From contig VXAA01001511.1 in NCBI GenBank assembly GCA_013399115.1, forward strand, positions 407,834 through 471,833: 64,000 nt of DNA, in the 5' to 3' direction. Below are positions 1 to 9,655 of this stretch, piece after piece; position 1 is the stretch's first letter, and each line of letters starts with the position of its first letter. The DNA comes from Anseranas semipalmata. Taxonomy: Eukaryota > Chordata > Aves > Anseriformes > Anseranatidae. The notes beneath the pieces are model-generated. The model saw nothing but the letters and a program-made list of their open reading frames with translations. It was not told the DNA's origin and did not search any database. The position numbers and the translations under genes were made by a program.

Positions 1-841
1 CTTTAAGGGACTGGAGGAGCAAATCCATCCTGCTGGCCATTTCGGAAGGCTCAGTTGTTAGATTTTTGTTATTTACAAAAAAGATTTATTTATTTTTTCT
101 ACAAAAGAAACATTCCTAATGAGCATACTCCACCAGAAGTGTAATAAAGTCACATGAACAATAACATACACACGGGAAGCTAACTGTTTTATTGTTGGTA
201 TAATTCTGAAAAATGTGTTAGCAAGCTTCAGTTTAGCCTGTCTTTGGAAGATATTAACTCCCAAAGAATCACTGTATATGTTACTATTTGGCAGCTTCTA
301 AACACTGCAAAACTGTTACCCCTTTTACAATTAAGAAGTTTGCCCATACCTGTGGATTTAGTGGTTATGCAGATTGCAAACAGTGTTTCAAGGAGACACA
401 GACTTGTATGCCTTTTAAGATAGTTTACTAATTCATACTGCTGTGACGGGTGACTTTTTTTACCCACAATTACTCTAAGTTTCCATTATCAGCATTACAC
501 TGCTTCCTGAGCATTAATCTCCCTCTTCTTAACTGACAGCAAAATGTGATAATTTTCATTCCTCTACACTTCTTCTTTTAACTACTTCCACTTATGCCTT
601 GTTTATTATCCCAGCACAGTGATACCCAAATGGCTATATACAATCAACCAAAGGTGAGATTTCTTCAGTTGCTCATTTGACCAAAAACTCCAAGACCAAA
701 TATAATAACCATGGAAAACCTTTTCAAGGTGTACACTGAATTCTTTAATGCACCTTATTCAATGAGAGATTCATCCCTGTTCTGGTCCCCATTCCAGCCA
801 CAAATTGCTCTGATATATGCAGGCCACCTTTAGCATAGTAC
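1..841 (-). other. USH2A: start of intron 47 (partial)
   Basis: This is intron downstream of the 113-nt exon. The next usherin exon, expected to read LQIDW and onward, is not found on the minus strand. It holds AT-rich unique sequence and no recognisable repeat. Confidence 0.85.
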
Positions 842-954
842 CTTGAGCCAATTACGTGAATAATGGGTGCTGCCAGCTGCTTCGGCTCATCTTCCACAGT
901 TGTAATCTGGGTCTCATTGCTTCTCACACAGGCATATACTGTGCAGGCTTCAAT
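842..954 (-). CDS. USH2A: usherin exon 47 equivalent: end of one FN3 and start of the next
   Basis: The 113-nt exon has phase 0 in, 37 codons and two trailing bases (AG). The peptide starts IEACTVYACVRSNETQITTV and continues EDEPKQLAAPIIHVIGS. It supplies the F-G segment of the module started in exon 46, with a Cys pair (CTVYAC), the TTVED linker and the first strand of another FN3. It has one sequon (NET). The acceptor is GTTCTTCTTCATCAG. The donor is CTCAAG|GTACTA, a poor match at +4 to +6 but the only one preserving phase 2 and the 113-nt length (human c.9259-9371, recalled). The next exon, which should carry the Cys-rich insert of usherin, is off the left edge of the window. This is the last coding sequence in the transcript direction here. 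Confidence 0.95.
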
Positions 955-2768
955 CTGATGAAGAAGAACATGAGTTTCAAATACTCAGCCGCAGAAATTA
1001 TTCAACTCTGCTACTTGTTTAGAATTCTCTCTTCACCCAAGATTTTCTTCTTTTCTACTTAAGAGATTCCATACAGCCAGGAAAATACCACAACTTTGAG
1101 ATAAGTATATCTATCAGAGATATACCATGCTGTATCACATTTCCCCACACCATTTTCAAAAAAAGGGTATACACAGCCCTGTGATACCTACTGCTATTCT
1201 CTATTAAATTATCATCAACAGCGTTGAAGTGAATCTGTTTTTCTGTATATATAAGCAGAATCTCATACATAGCACTGAAAAAAATGTCCTACTGTAATAA
1301 GATAGAAAGACAGTAAGCCACTTTGATTTTGGTTCTTGAGTAATTCACTTCAGTTTCCTACACCCACCACACATTCTGAAATAAAAATAAGGATATTTGT
1401 CCTTAATATCTTCTACTCCTTCATGTCTATGCCAGAAAATTAGATAAAAGGTAAAAGTGCAAATACAAAACTTATACTTTGTTATTAAAAATCCCACAGA
1501 AACAAAACCTTATTCCTTCCGATTCTTGGGATTAAACTAAGCAGAGACAAAGTTAAATAGCAAGTGAAGCATGGTAACTTTGTTTCCACATTGGCAACAC
1601 AGAGGTTATTCAGAATAAAAGAAAACAAAACAAAAAAAAAGAAATATAATGCAGGAAGATTACCAGTGAGATGTACATGTATCCAAGATAATAGTGCTTC
1701 CAGGACAAAAAGAAAAAGAACCAAAAGAAAAAAAAAACAGCATATTTTGATTTTTACCCATTATTCTTAGAAGAATAATTAACATCACAAGCAACAGAAG
1801 GTGGCCATGGTAAATTAATATAGAGGGTCTATAAGTGAGGCAGTACTCTGAATTTGCATTGTTATTGAGAAAAGACAAATGTGTTTCCTAGCAGCATCCA
1901 GAAAGTCATATGTGTATTCATGGATGGAGGTTTGCTGTTTCAGAGGGGTTGGAACATAGAAATCTGTTACAGTATGCCTTCTTGTGATGTTTATTTATGG
2001 CATGTAGTAACTGGATGTAAATTTTTCAGAACAGAGTACACATAGTTACTACTAAATCCTTCCAGAATATAATGCAAACCCATCCTGAACAAAATAGACA
2101 GGAATAGTTACAATTAAATGTCAAACTGCATTCCTTGAACACATTAATGCAACTTAAGGATAGAAAGATAACATTTTCTTTCTATATACTGAATATAGTG
2201 TTTTGTCTTTCATTAGATATCTGTCTAGAGAGGCAAAGATAGAGAAAATGAAAAGCAAAGAAAAAAATGTTGTTGTACTTATTAACAGCATAAGAAGTAC
2301 TACTATGATTTCAACAGCCCTGCTTCCTCCTCAGAAGGATGAGGAGAAAAAAATGATAAAAGGATGACAAATGCAATATCATTATTTCTCCTTGCTGATA
2401 TATTATGCATGCCTGATGTTTCTAAAACAATTGCAATTTTCTTTTAATGAGTAGGAGTAGAATCTTTGCTTCTTTGTAATATATGTTAGGGTTTTGCTAA
2501 TGTTGTAGCACAGAGCATTTAGGGGAAAGTAAATGGAGTTTTGATGGTTTGAAAAAAGAAATAATGGAAATCTGTGTTATGAAAAGAGTACACAGACCTA
2601 AAATACATTGAAAATAAATTTATGCCTTGTATGTATATACACACAAACATCAGTGCAAATATATGTTCATGTATGCAAGGAAATTCATGAAACAATATTC
2701 ATTTTGGAAGTACACATATATTACGTGAAATCAAAGTATGTTACACAACACAGAAAAGATATTCTAAC
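955..2768 (-). other. USH2A: intron 46 (1,814 bp)
   Basis: The intron is bounded by donor GTTAGA and acceptor CATCAG on the minus strand. A-rich patches near 1621-1650 and 1715-1740 are the only low-complexity sequence. No repeat family, RNA gene or further exon is seen. Confidence 0.9.
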
Positions 2769-2971
2769 CTGTATATTGTATACAGTGAATGGAGACAAAT
2801 CTGCTAAAAGAAAGGACCCAGGCTCGTTCATTCCAGTCTTGTACTGCTTATTATTTACATAGATAGAGTACTCTGTGACAACACCATTCGGGTTTGAAGG
2901 CGATGTCCAGATGACACGTACAGCTGTACTGTTGATGATGACAACCTCTGGAGGGAACATGCCCTCAGGCT
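2769..2971 (-). CDS. USH2A: usherin exon 46 equivalent: most of one FN3
   Basis: The 203-nt exon has two leading bases and 67 codons, ending in phase 0 with CAG (Gln). It encodes PEGMFPPEVVIINSTAVRVI, then WTSPSNPNGVVTEYSIYVNN, then KQYKTGMNEPGSFLLADLSP and FTVYNIQ. This is an FN3 with the WTSP Trp, the PNG turn and the LSPFTVY tyrosine corner. The block INSTAVRVIWTSPSNPNGVV is identical to human usherin as I recall it. It has one sequon (NST). The acceptor is CTTCCTTTATTTCTAG. The donor is TACAG|GTTAGA, lacking the usual A at +3. The next exon begins IEACTVYAC, giving NIQIEAC across the junction. Confidence 0.96.
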
Positions 2972-4336
2972 CTAGAAATAAAGGAAGAAACTGAATAAAC
3001 TCCAGCTGTCTCTGCAAAAGCACTTGTTTAACCAAATGCAGATTAGTATTTAGGTTTAGCAAAGGGTTCACTGCTTATCTGCTTTCCTCTGATGAAGTTA
3101 TCACAGTCTGTAGTCTTCTGTAAATTGGCTTATTATACTCTCAGTTAGAAACCATGAGAGCTGATGGCAAAATGCTTTATACCACCAGCATAGTGTCAAT
3201 CATCAGTGGTATGTGGCCAGTGAGATGTGATGATAAATTATTCACCCATCTGCACTGCCAACATATAAACATTATCTTTATGTCTCCCCCAATCCCAATC
3301 TTTCCCAAAAAGAGAAAAACAAAGCATTTTGCTTTTAAAGCAAAACCTGAGACCAAAATACTTTATGTCTGGTGGAACGTGACGTTATCAGCCTCATAGC
3401 TGAAGCAAGATGAAGCAATATGCAATATTGTCATTATGTAAATGGCTTTGAATGTTGATTACTATAGGTAATGATGAAGTCTAACACTTATTAAAAAAAA
3501 AAAAAAAAAAAAAGAAACAAACCTTCCTTGGCGTTAAATTACATAATTATTTAAGCATGTCAGAAATAACCATGCAAAGACCTATTTTTATCATAAGAAC
3601 CCATCTTTACCAGTTGAAAAATTGCCCTTACAATCAATTCTATTTTATAAACAAAAGGTGCTGACCTTTGACATCAGAAAGGAAATGGAATCCTCACTTA
3701 AAGGGCTTTGCTAATGACCTGGAACACTTGCTTCTGAGGTAATGATATTATAATGTTTATAATGAGACTTTATAAAGCAAAAAGATTAGAAAGACCATTC
3801 TAAACACATTTTAGATACACTTTTTTTTTTTTTTTTAATTCCTCACCCCCACTCCCTAACACACATGCACTTGCTAACTGGCATAGAAATGACTCATAAA
3901 GAAATTTTCTCAGAGGCTGAACTTATACCTAGAGTTTCTGGTGACTCGGTAAAGTCCCCATATATGACAGTTATGTCAAAAGCACATTGCTTCACAGAAC
4001 AAATCTTTTTAAAAGAACATTAATTGTTTTTAAATTCCCCTATTTATTGATACGAACTCAGTTCCAAACTTAGTGTACACAGACAAGAGGATGCAGGAGA
4101 AGATGAGAACAAACTGGGTTAATATCTGCTATTAGAGCTTTTGCTTCTGTCTCAGTGGGACCCTTTATTGATCTACTGCTTGATGACAACCAGCACTTAA
4201 GCATTTTAGCGTTTTAGCCCTTTTTCCTCTTATACCGGAAATTTTATAATGGAAGGATGACTGATCTCAACCCTAACAAAAATCAATCAATTTCATTCTC
4301 AGAGTTTAAGCCAAGCCGCATTCACTGCTAACCAAC
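2972..4336 (-). other. USH2A: intron 45 (1,365 bp)
   Basis: This is one of the shortest introns here, with donor GTTGGT (weak) and acceptor TTTCTAG. It contains a 21-base A run (3493-3513) and a 16-base T run (3821-3836) and is otherwise unique AT-rich sequence. Confidence 0.9.
3493..3513 (+). repeat. 21-base A run
   Basis: This homopolymer lies in intron 45. No target-site duplication or source element is recognised next to it. Confidence 0.95.
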
Positions 4337-4546
4337 CTCCATCTGAGGTAGTCACATGCACAACTTCACTGTTGATGCTGTGGGCTCCATTAAAAACTTG
4401 AAAAAATATCTGATACTCTGTGTTGGGCTGCAAATCACCTATGACTATATAGTTTTCATCAGCCTGAATCCTTAGAGATCTTCTATCAGCAGTAGAATTC
4501 AAGAAGAGGGTGTAATATACAACATCTCCTTGCAAATCTTGTAGTG
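4337..4546 (-). CDS. USH2A: usherin exon 45 equivalent: remainder of an FN3
   Basis: The 210-nt exon is phase 1 in and out, exactly 70 codons, so skipping it would keep the frame. The peptide begins LQDLQGDVVYYTLFLNSTAD and contains ADENYIVIGDLQPNTEYQIF (tyrosine corner LQPNTEY) and QVFNGAHSINSEVVHVTTSD, strands C to G of the module begun in exon 44. It has one sequon (NST). The acceptor is CATTTCTCTTCCTAG. The donor is TGGAG|GTTGGT, weak at +3 to +6. A long T/TTTTC tract on the transcribed strand (4666-4727) starts 120 nt upstream of the exon. The trailing G plus AG gives Glu in TSDGEPEGM, as expected for usherin. Confidence 0.96.
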
Positions 4547-4662
4547 CTAGGAAGAGAAATGAAAAACATTGGGACATCAACTAAGAAATATTCAGTCAGC
4601 CAGTTTGTTATCAATGACATTTATCTTGAAGACAAAAGCAACTTTCATGCAGACCCCCATAC

Positions 4663-4665
<3 letters not shown>

Positions 4666-4694
<29 letters not shown>

Positions 4695-4727
4695 GAAAAG
4701 AAGAAGAAAAGAAAAGAAAAGAAAAGA
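4666..4727 (+). repeat. A run followed by (GAAAA)n tract
   Basis: A 23-base A run is followed by GAAAA, GAA and GAAAA units. On the transcribed strand this is a T-rich TTTTC tract, beginning 120 nt upstream of the exon that starts at 4546. Confidence 0.95.
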
Positions 4728-5236
4728 TTCCATCAAGTGCTTTGAATGTCCTCCCCCCCCCACCAGTAAGCACAGGTACAGAATGCTCTTCCAAACATGT
4801 CAAAATTAGTAACAGCGCATCATCTTATCTAATGCTGGAGAAAGCTTTCTTTCTCTAAATGTCCCAATGACAACCATAGAATCTGTGAAGTAAATGAAGA
4901 GGTGAAGCCCACTGCTAGGAGTGGTGCATGGACCCTGCAGCTTGCCACTGCAAAAGGATGTCTTTCACCTGGATAGAAGGAAGAGAACAAAACCTTACAA
5001 TATGCCACTAGTTTAAGATGGGAAACTCAACAATTTTTTTCCCTTCCTGCCCCTCAAAGAATTGTGTTCCTGTTTTACTGCTCTAGCCATGGGAAATGAA
5101 TGTTACATTCAACTTTACACAGCCAGCCTTTTGGCCACAGTGAAAATGGAAATCTATGTGCTGTTATTTTAGAACAATCATGATAACATCTACATATAAA
5201 TGTGTCATACCCTCAGAAGCATTACATTTACAGGGA

Positions 5237-5260
5237 AAACAAACAAACAAACAAACAAAC
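5237..5260 (+). repeat. (AAAC)6 tetranucleotide repeat
   Basis: Six perfect AAAC units lie within intron 44. Confidence 0.95.
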
Positions 5261-6664
5261 TAATATTTCTTCCTAAAGTGTGTTTTTACCCAGTAGTAGC
5301 TTCCCCAGTGAAAGGAAGAAGAAAAGAGTACCATTTTCTGGCTATACATGGATGGACATTTATTGGTCTGAGCTAGGTGGATAAACAAGGATTCCAGACA
5401 ACCCTTGCTTCTCCATTTTAGTAACTCAGTTGTACTCTGTTATTTCATCCGTCCTTTGTCAAAGAGTTTAAGTTCAGGTCTGATCAAATGCAACTGCTTT
5501 TCCAGTAGGCACCAAGATGAAAAGAATAATTATGATAAAAATTTCAAGTACTAAAACATTGCTTTAGATGACACATTGTACCACTCAACAGAACTCAACT
5601 AGCTAGGAAATAGAATAGCACTGTTAAAAGCCAAAAGCAGATTTATTTGCAGATTTAATAATATACAGTTCTGTAACAAAAATTCTTAATGAATTGACAT
5701 ATTATTTTAAGTGGTACAGATACAAAAAAAATAAAAAATAAAAAAAATCAGAAAACTCCAATACATTTTCCAGAAAAATTAAGATTGCAAGGCAATTTAT
5801 ATTAAGGACTCCAAAGTTCCCAGAAAAAAAAATATTAAAAATTAATATTACTGAAAAAGGAAACATAAGTATACAAAATAGGTAATATGATTACTGTAAC
5901 ATACAAAGTAATTAGATATGTTAAGGTTTTCCAGTAATGAATGGCCCTGTCTTGGTGTTTAACCTTTGTATGCACAAACATATAGGGAGGAAATTTCTAA
6001 AGTATGAATGAAAATAAAACCAGATTGCATTACCTACATCTAGAAGGTCAGAGGTTTAGATTACTAAGGTAATGAAACTTCAGTGAGCTGCTTCAGATCT
6101 ATTACATTTGTCAGTTTTTATAAGCATGCTTACTTCAGGCATGCAATTATAAAATAAAGAGACCACATTTGTTGCAATTCACCACCCAGTCCTTATAAAA
6201 TCATTTGCATGTAAGTCATAAAGAAATTCCCCACTGCTGTATTTAGCAAGCCAAGTAGAGGAATTGGCTGAATTCATTTTACAGAGCAGAGCAAAAATAG
6301 AGAGAAAGGGGATCCTCTCATCCTGAAGGAACATATATGTAAATCTTCATACAAAGAGATGAAATATACCACAAAGACAATAGGATTTTGTATACTACTG
6401 TGTAGATTTCTCATGAGCTTGCATTAACTATTTCTTCACTTTCACTATTCTCATTCTGCAGAAATACCATATAATAAATACAAACACGACTGAGAAATAG
6501 CAAAATGTACACATTTTTCCCCCTTTCTTTTCTCTCCTTTCAAGGACACTTAGCTGCATTATAAATCAAGACAGGGACTGTGTTTCCTATGAGAGCAAGG
6601 CAGACCAACATAAGTGATGGCAGGTTAACATCTAGTTACTGGAATAAATACTAAGCACACTTAC

Positions 6665-6828
6665 TTGGTTTTGACCATTCCACTTCTACAGCAGTATGAT
6701 TAACAGCATGTGCAATGAGGATACTTCCTTTCTCTGGTAATCCCGCTAATGTAGTAGCTATCACTTCTTCACTTGATGTATATCCTACCTCGTTGTGCAC
6801 TATGAGCTTGTACTCGTATGTTGTGTAC
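6665..6828 (-). CDS. USH2A: usherin exon 44 equivalent: end of one FN3 and start of the next
   Basis: The 164-nt exon has one leading base, 54 codons and one trailing base. It encodes YTTYEYKLIVHNEVGYTSSE (F and G strands), then EVIATTLAGLPEKG as the inter-module linker, then ILIAHAVNHTAVEVEWSKP, the A and B strands of the next FN3 with its conserved Trp. It has one sequon (NHT). The acceptor AAAATGTCTTAG has a purine-interrupted polypyrimidine tract. The donor is ACCAA|GTAAGT. The last base A plus CA of the next exon gives Thr (WSKPTLQDLQGDV), matching usherin. No Met in this frame heads a long reading frame, so the exon was found by splice sites and family match. Confidence 0.95.
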
Positions 6829-7664
6829 CTAAGACATTTTAAAAATAATTACATGGAACAAAAAATGCAGACATAGAAAACATTTGCTCTAACCCTTCTG
6901 CCTGTGCCAAAGTTTTGCTGTTTCTTTCCCTGCTCCACCCCCCAGAAAACTGCAGCTGTATGGCTTGCACCAATGAAGACTCTATAAGAACTGTCTACTT
7001 CTTGGAAATAATTCAGCACCATTAACATTGTAACAAAAATAAAGCATGTTATTTCACTTCTTCATAGTTGTAGCTTCCGAGGTGTTGAGAGATTATAGCT
7101 CAATTCAATATGTAATTACAGCAGTGGCAACCTGCCAAAATTTGGATCAGAATTTAATCAAAGGAGGCTTTTTTTCCTCTTTTGGGAAACCCATTGATTT
7201 TAACTTGCAGACTCTCATTTGTAAAAGTGATTCACCACACAGCCAGGACTCTCCCACTGCAAAAACATGAAAAAAAAGCATCTAATAATGCAAATCCATT
7301 TAATAAAGTAATTTTCTTCAGAACTGTGGATATTCAACTTACACAGATTTATTAAATACTACATGTGTATTTAGTAAACCAAGTGACTGTCACTCAATAA
7401 TTTCTTCTCTAACTCAAAAGACATATTAATGTATTTTAAGGGGGATTTCATAATCTCAAAATTATTTTCATAATAAAAAGGCTCACACAAAACTGTGAAA
7501 TCACAGGAACATAGGACAATTTTGTTAAAAGTTTTGCTGAAGCTGCACCACTGAAATAACTGTCTACAAACACAATAAAGGAAGTGTAAATACTTAATAT
7601 TTAGAGATTCCTCTACAAAAATAAGTCAATCACACTGTATATTTACTTTCACTTTTTTTTTTTT

Positions 7665-7665
7665 N
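7665..7665. other. assembly ambiguity (single N)
   Basis: A single N ends a 12-base T run. It is intronic and does not affect coding sequence. Confidence 0.95.
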
Positions 7666-8902
7666 CAGAACCCTATATTATGCAACCACCCAGCCTGATT
7701 TTCAAAAGAGCTAAGCTTTAACAGTTCCACTGAGAAGAAAGGAAAGTAATGGCAGCACATTAGCTCCCACTGTAGTAATAACCATTTTAGAAAAAGGTGA
7801 CAATATACATTATGAACACACCACTTGTGAACATGTAATAGGATCTTGGACATTGTAGTACAGGTGCAATCAGAAATGAGTAGGATCTAGTCTTGCAAAT
7901 TAAGGATGAGAATTTGAGATTCATTTTTGGATCCACATTTCCAACAATGAAAATAGAAGATGTTTGGCTTAAACCATTGAAACCATTTGAAGCAACTATT
8001 ATCAAAATAGACTTGTGGCAGGAATATAATAAAAATTTACTATTTCTGAAACATGCTTATAGCATGTCACAAACATGTAAAATAGATGGTGATATGCAGA
8101 TTTTCTTTCTGTGAAAAATAAGGCTTGAGTGTCTCTGCAGTATCTTCTCTCCAGCCACAAATTCCTCCTGAGTTGTTGACAGCAGAAACACAGCTGCAGC
8201 TGCAGAACTCTCCCCAGAAGAAGCGTTCGGGTGTATCCAAGGGTTAGGCACACTTTTCTGGCCACAGCTCATTCAACCCCAAAGGTCCTTGTGCCTAAGG
8301 ACTTGTCACTGAAAGCCTGTGGAAACTTATTGCCCCCTCAAAACTGCTAGCATAACTGTTGCACACTTTAGTGCTGCTGAGAAGAGCTAAACTAAAAACA
8401 AAAGAAACTCTATGCAGAATTTCAAACATGGTTTAAGAAAGAAGTGGGCACTTGTGCAGGATTGGGTTAAAGAACGGCTCCATTATCAATTATTGCAATG
8501 GATGAAAATGAGCAGTGACTTCCAGCAAGCAGGCAGTGACAAGCCAGAGGCAGTAGCCCTTGGCTTGGTTCGGTCTATACAACACTCAGGAGCAGAGGTC
8601 ACATTCTGCTGGTTCACATCATGCTCAGGAGGGATGCTCACACAGCTTTTATCAAAGTAGAAGCAATGTACGGGTATTTGAGTGGCAGTGATTGATATGC
8701 AATCCTCGTAAAGCATGCCAGCACACAAACACAGAGAACACACACATCCTAAAACCCTCCATGAATGTTTTCCCAAGATTTTACCCACAGAGAAAAAAAA
8801 AAACGTTTTTGTGTTTCAGCATTTTTGAACCTGTGTTGCATCTTCCATTAAAGATTCCTAATGTGGGCGTTTGCTTGTTTTAAATGTTGTAGCCTTGACT
8901 TT

Positions 8903-9020
8903 GAGATGGGGAAACTGATCTAGAGCAAATGCCCTGCTCTACACCCCACAGTAGGTCCATAACATCCCGAGAAACAGAACCCACCATCCATTTCCCTTCT
9001 CCCAACACTCTGCATTTAAC
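8903..9020 (-). mobile_element. possible MIR-like SINE remnant, minus orientation
   Basis: GAGATGGGGAAACTGATCTA, then CCCTGCTCTACACCCCACAG and AACAGAACCCACCATCCATT, recalls the GATGGGGAAACTGAGGC motif and downstream order of a reversed MIR. The match is short and degraded. Confidence 0.4.
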
Positions 9021-9532
9021 TATAATGAAGCTAACACAAAACTGACCTTAAATTAGATCTGCTAAAAGTGCATTAAATACTCTCCTGCATTTGGAGATAT
9101 TAAGGGAATCATTAAATTGAACTGGTAAGACAAACAATGCTGAAACCAAGTTTCAAATGTATTCCAACTAAGACTTCTCAGTCATTTTGCCTGTGGTATG
9201 ATTTTGCCAAATCTAGATATACGTACACATCTAGAGCATATGTACACATAAATGTAAATGGTTTGATTGCATGAGCATGTCAATGCTGAAATTTCACAAG
9301 ACCTTTATTTTCATTTGCTTTTAGAGCAATACAATACATGAAAGAGTCAAGAACGACAGAGCAATAATAAATCCCTGCATATTAGAATGATTAATACCAA
9401 AGATGATGACAAAAAATATTTCATTACATAATTAATATGTTCACTACATAAAGACACAAGAAATACTTTGAACTATTAAACATACACTATACAAAATGCC
9501 AGCATTTGTTTTTATAGTTTTTGTAATCTCAC

Positions 9533-9655
9533 CTGCTAAGACCCTTATCTTCATAAAACCACTGAGTTCCTGAGTAAATATTGTGCCACAGATTTAAATC
9601 TTCAGGGGGATTTGATGCAAGTGGTTGCTGGATTTTACGTCTCAGGAGCTCATAT
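9533..9655 (-). CDS. USH2A: usherin exon 43 equivalent: central strands of an FN3
   Basis: The short 123-nt exon has one leading base, 40 codons and two trailing bases (phase 2 in and out, hence frame-neutral). The peptide starts YELLRRKIQQPLASNPPEDL, continues NLWHNIYSGTQWFYEDKGLS, and corresponds to the C to E region of an FN3 with an enlarged C-C' excursion. By recall it differs from human usherin at about one residue (WF versus WL), making it the most conserved exon in the window. It has no Cys or sequon. The acceptor is GTCTTTTGTGTTAG. A 25-base T run on the transcribed strand (A run at 9712-9736 on plus) lies 57-81 nt upstream of the exon. The donor is AGCAG|GTGAGA. The trailing AG plus G yields Arg in LSRYTTYEY. 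Confidence 0.96.

Larger units (their letters stand above)
4547..6664 (-). other. USH2A: intron 44 (2,118 bp)
   Basis: The donor is GTAAGT and the acceptor CTTCCTAG. It holds the A/GAAAA tract at 4666-4727, a C run near 4751-4761, an (AAAC)6 repeat and A-rich sequence near 5724-5750. No other element is recognised. Confidence 0.9.
6829..9532 (-). other. USH2A: intron 43 (2,704 bp)
   Basis: The donor is GTGAGA and the acceptor GTCTTAG. It contains an N in a homopolymer at 7665 and a possible MIR remnant near 8903-9020. Open frames at 8002-8272 and 8412-8660 show no family resemblance and are taken as chance. Confidence 0.88.

Noticed and set aside
8057..8272. overlapping minus-strand frames in intron 43
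   Set aside because: They have no domain match. Exons 43 and 44 join in phase without any intervening exon.
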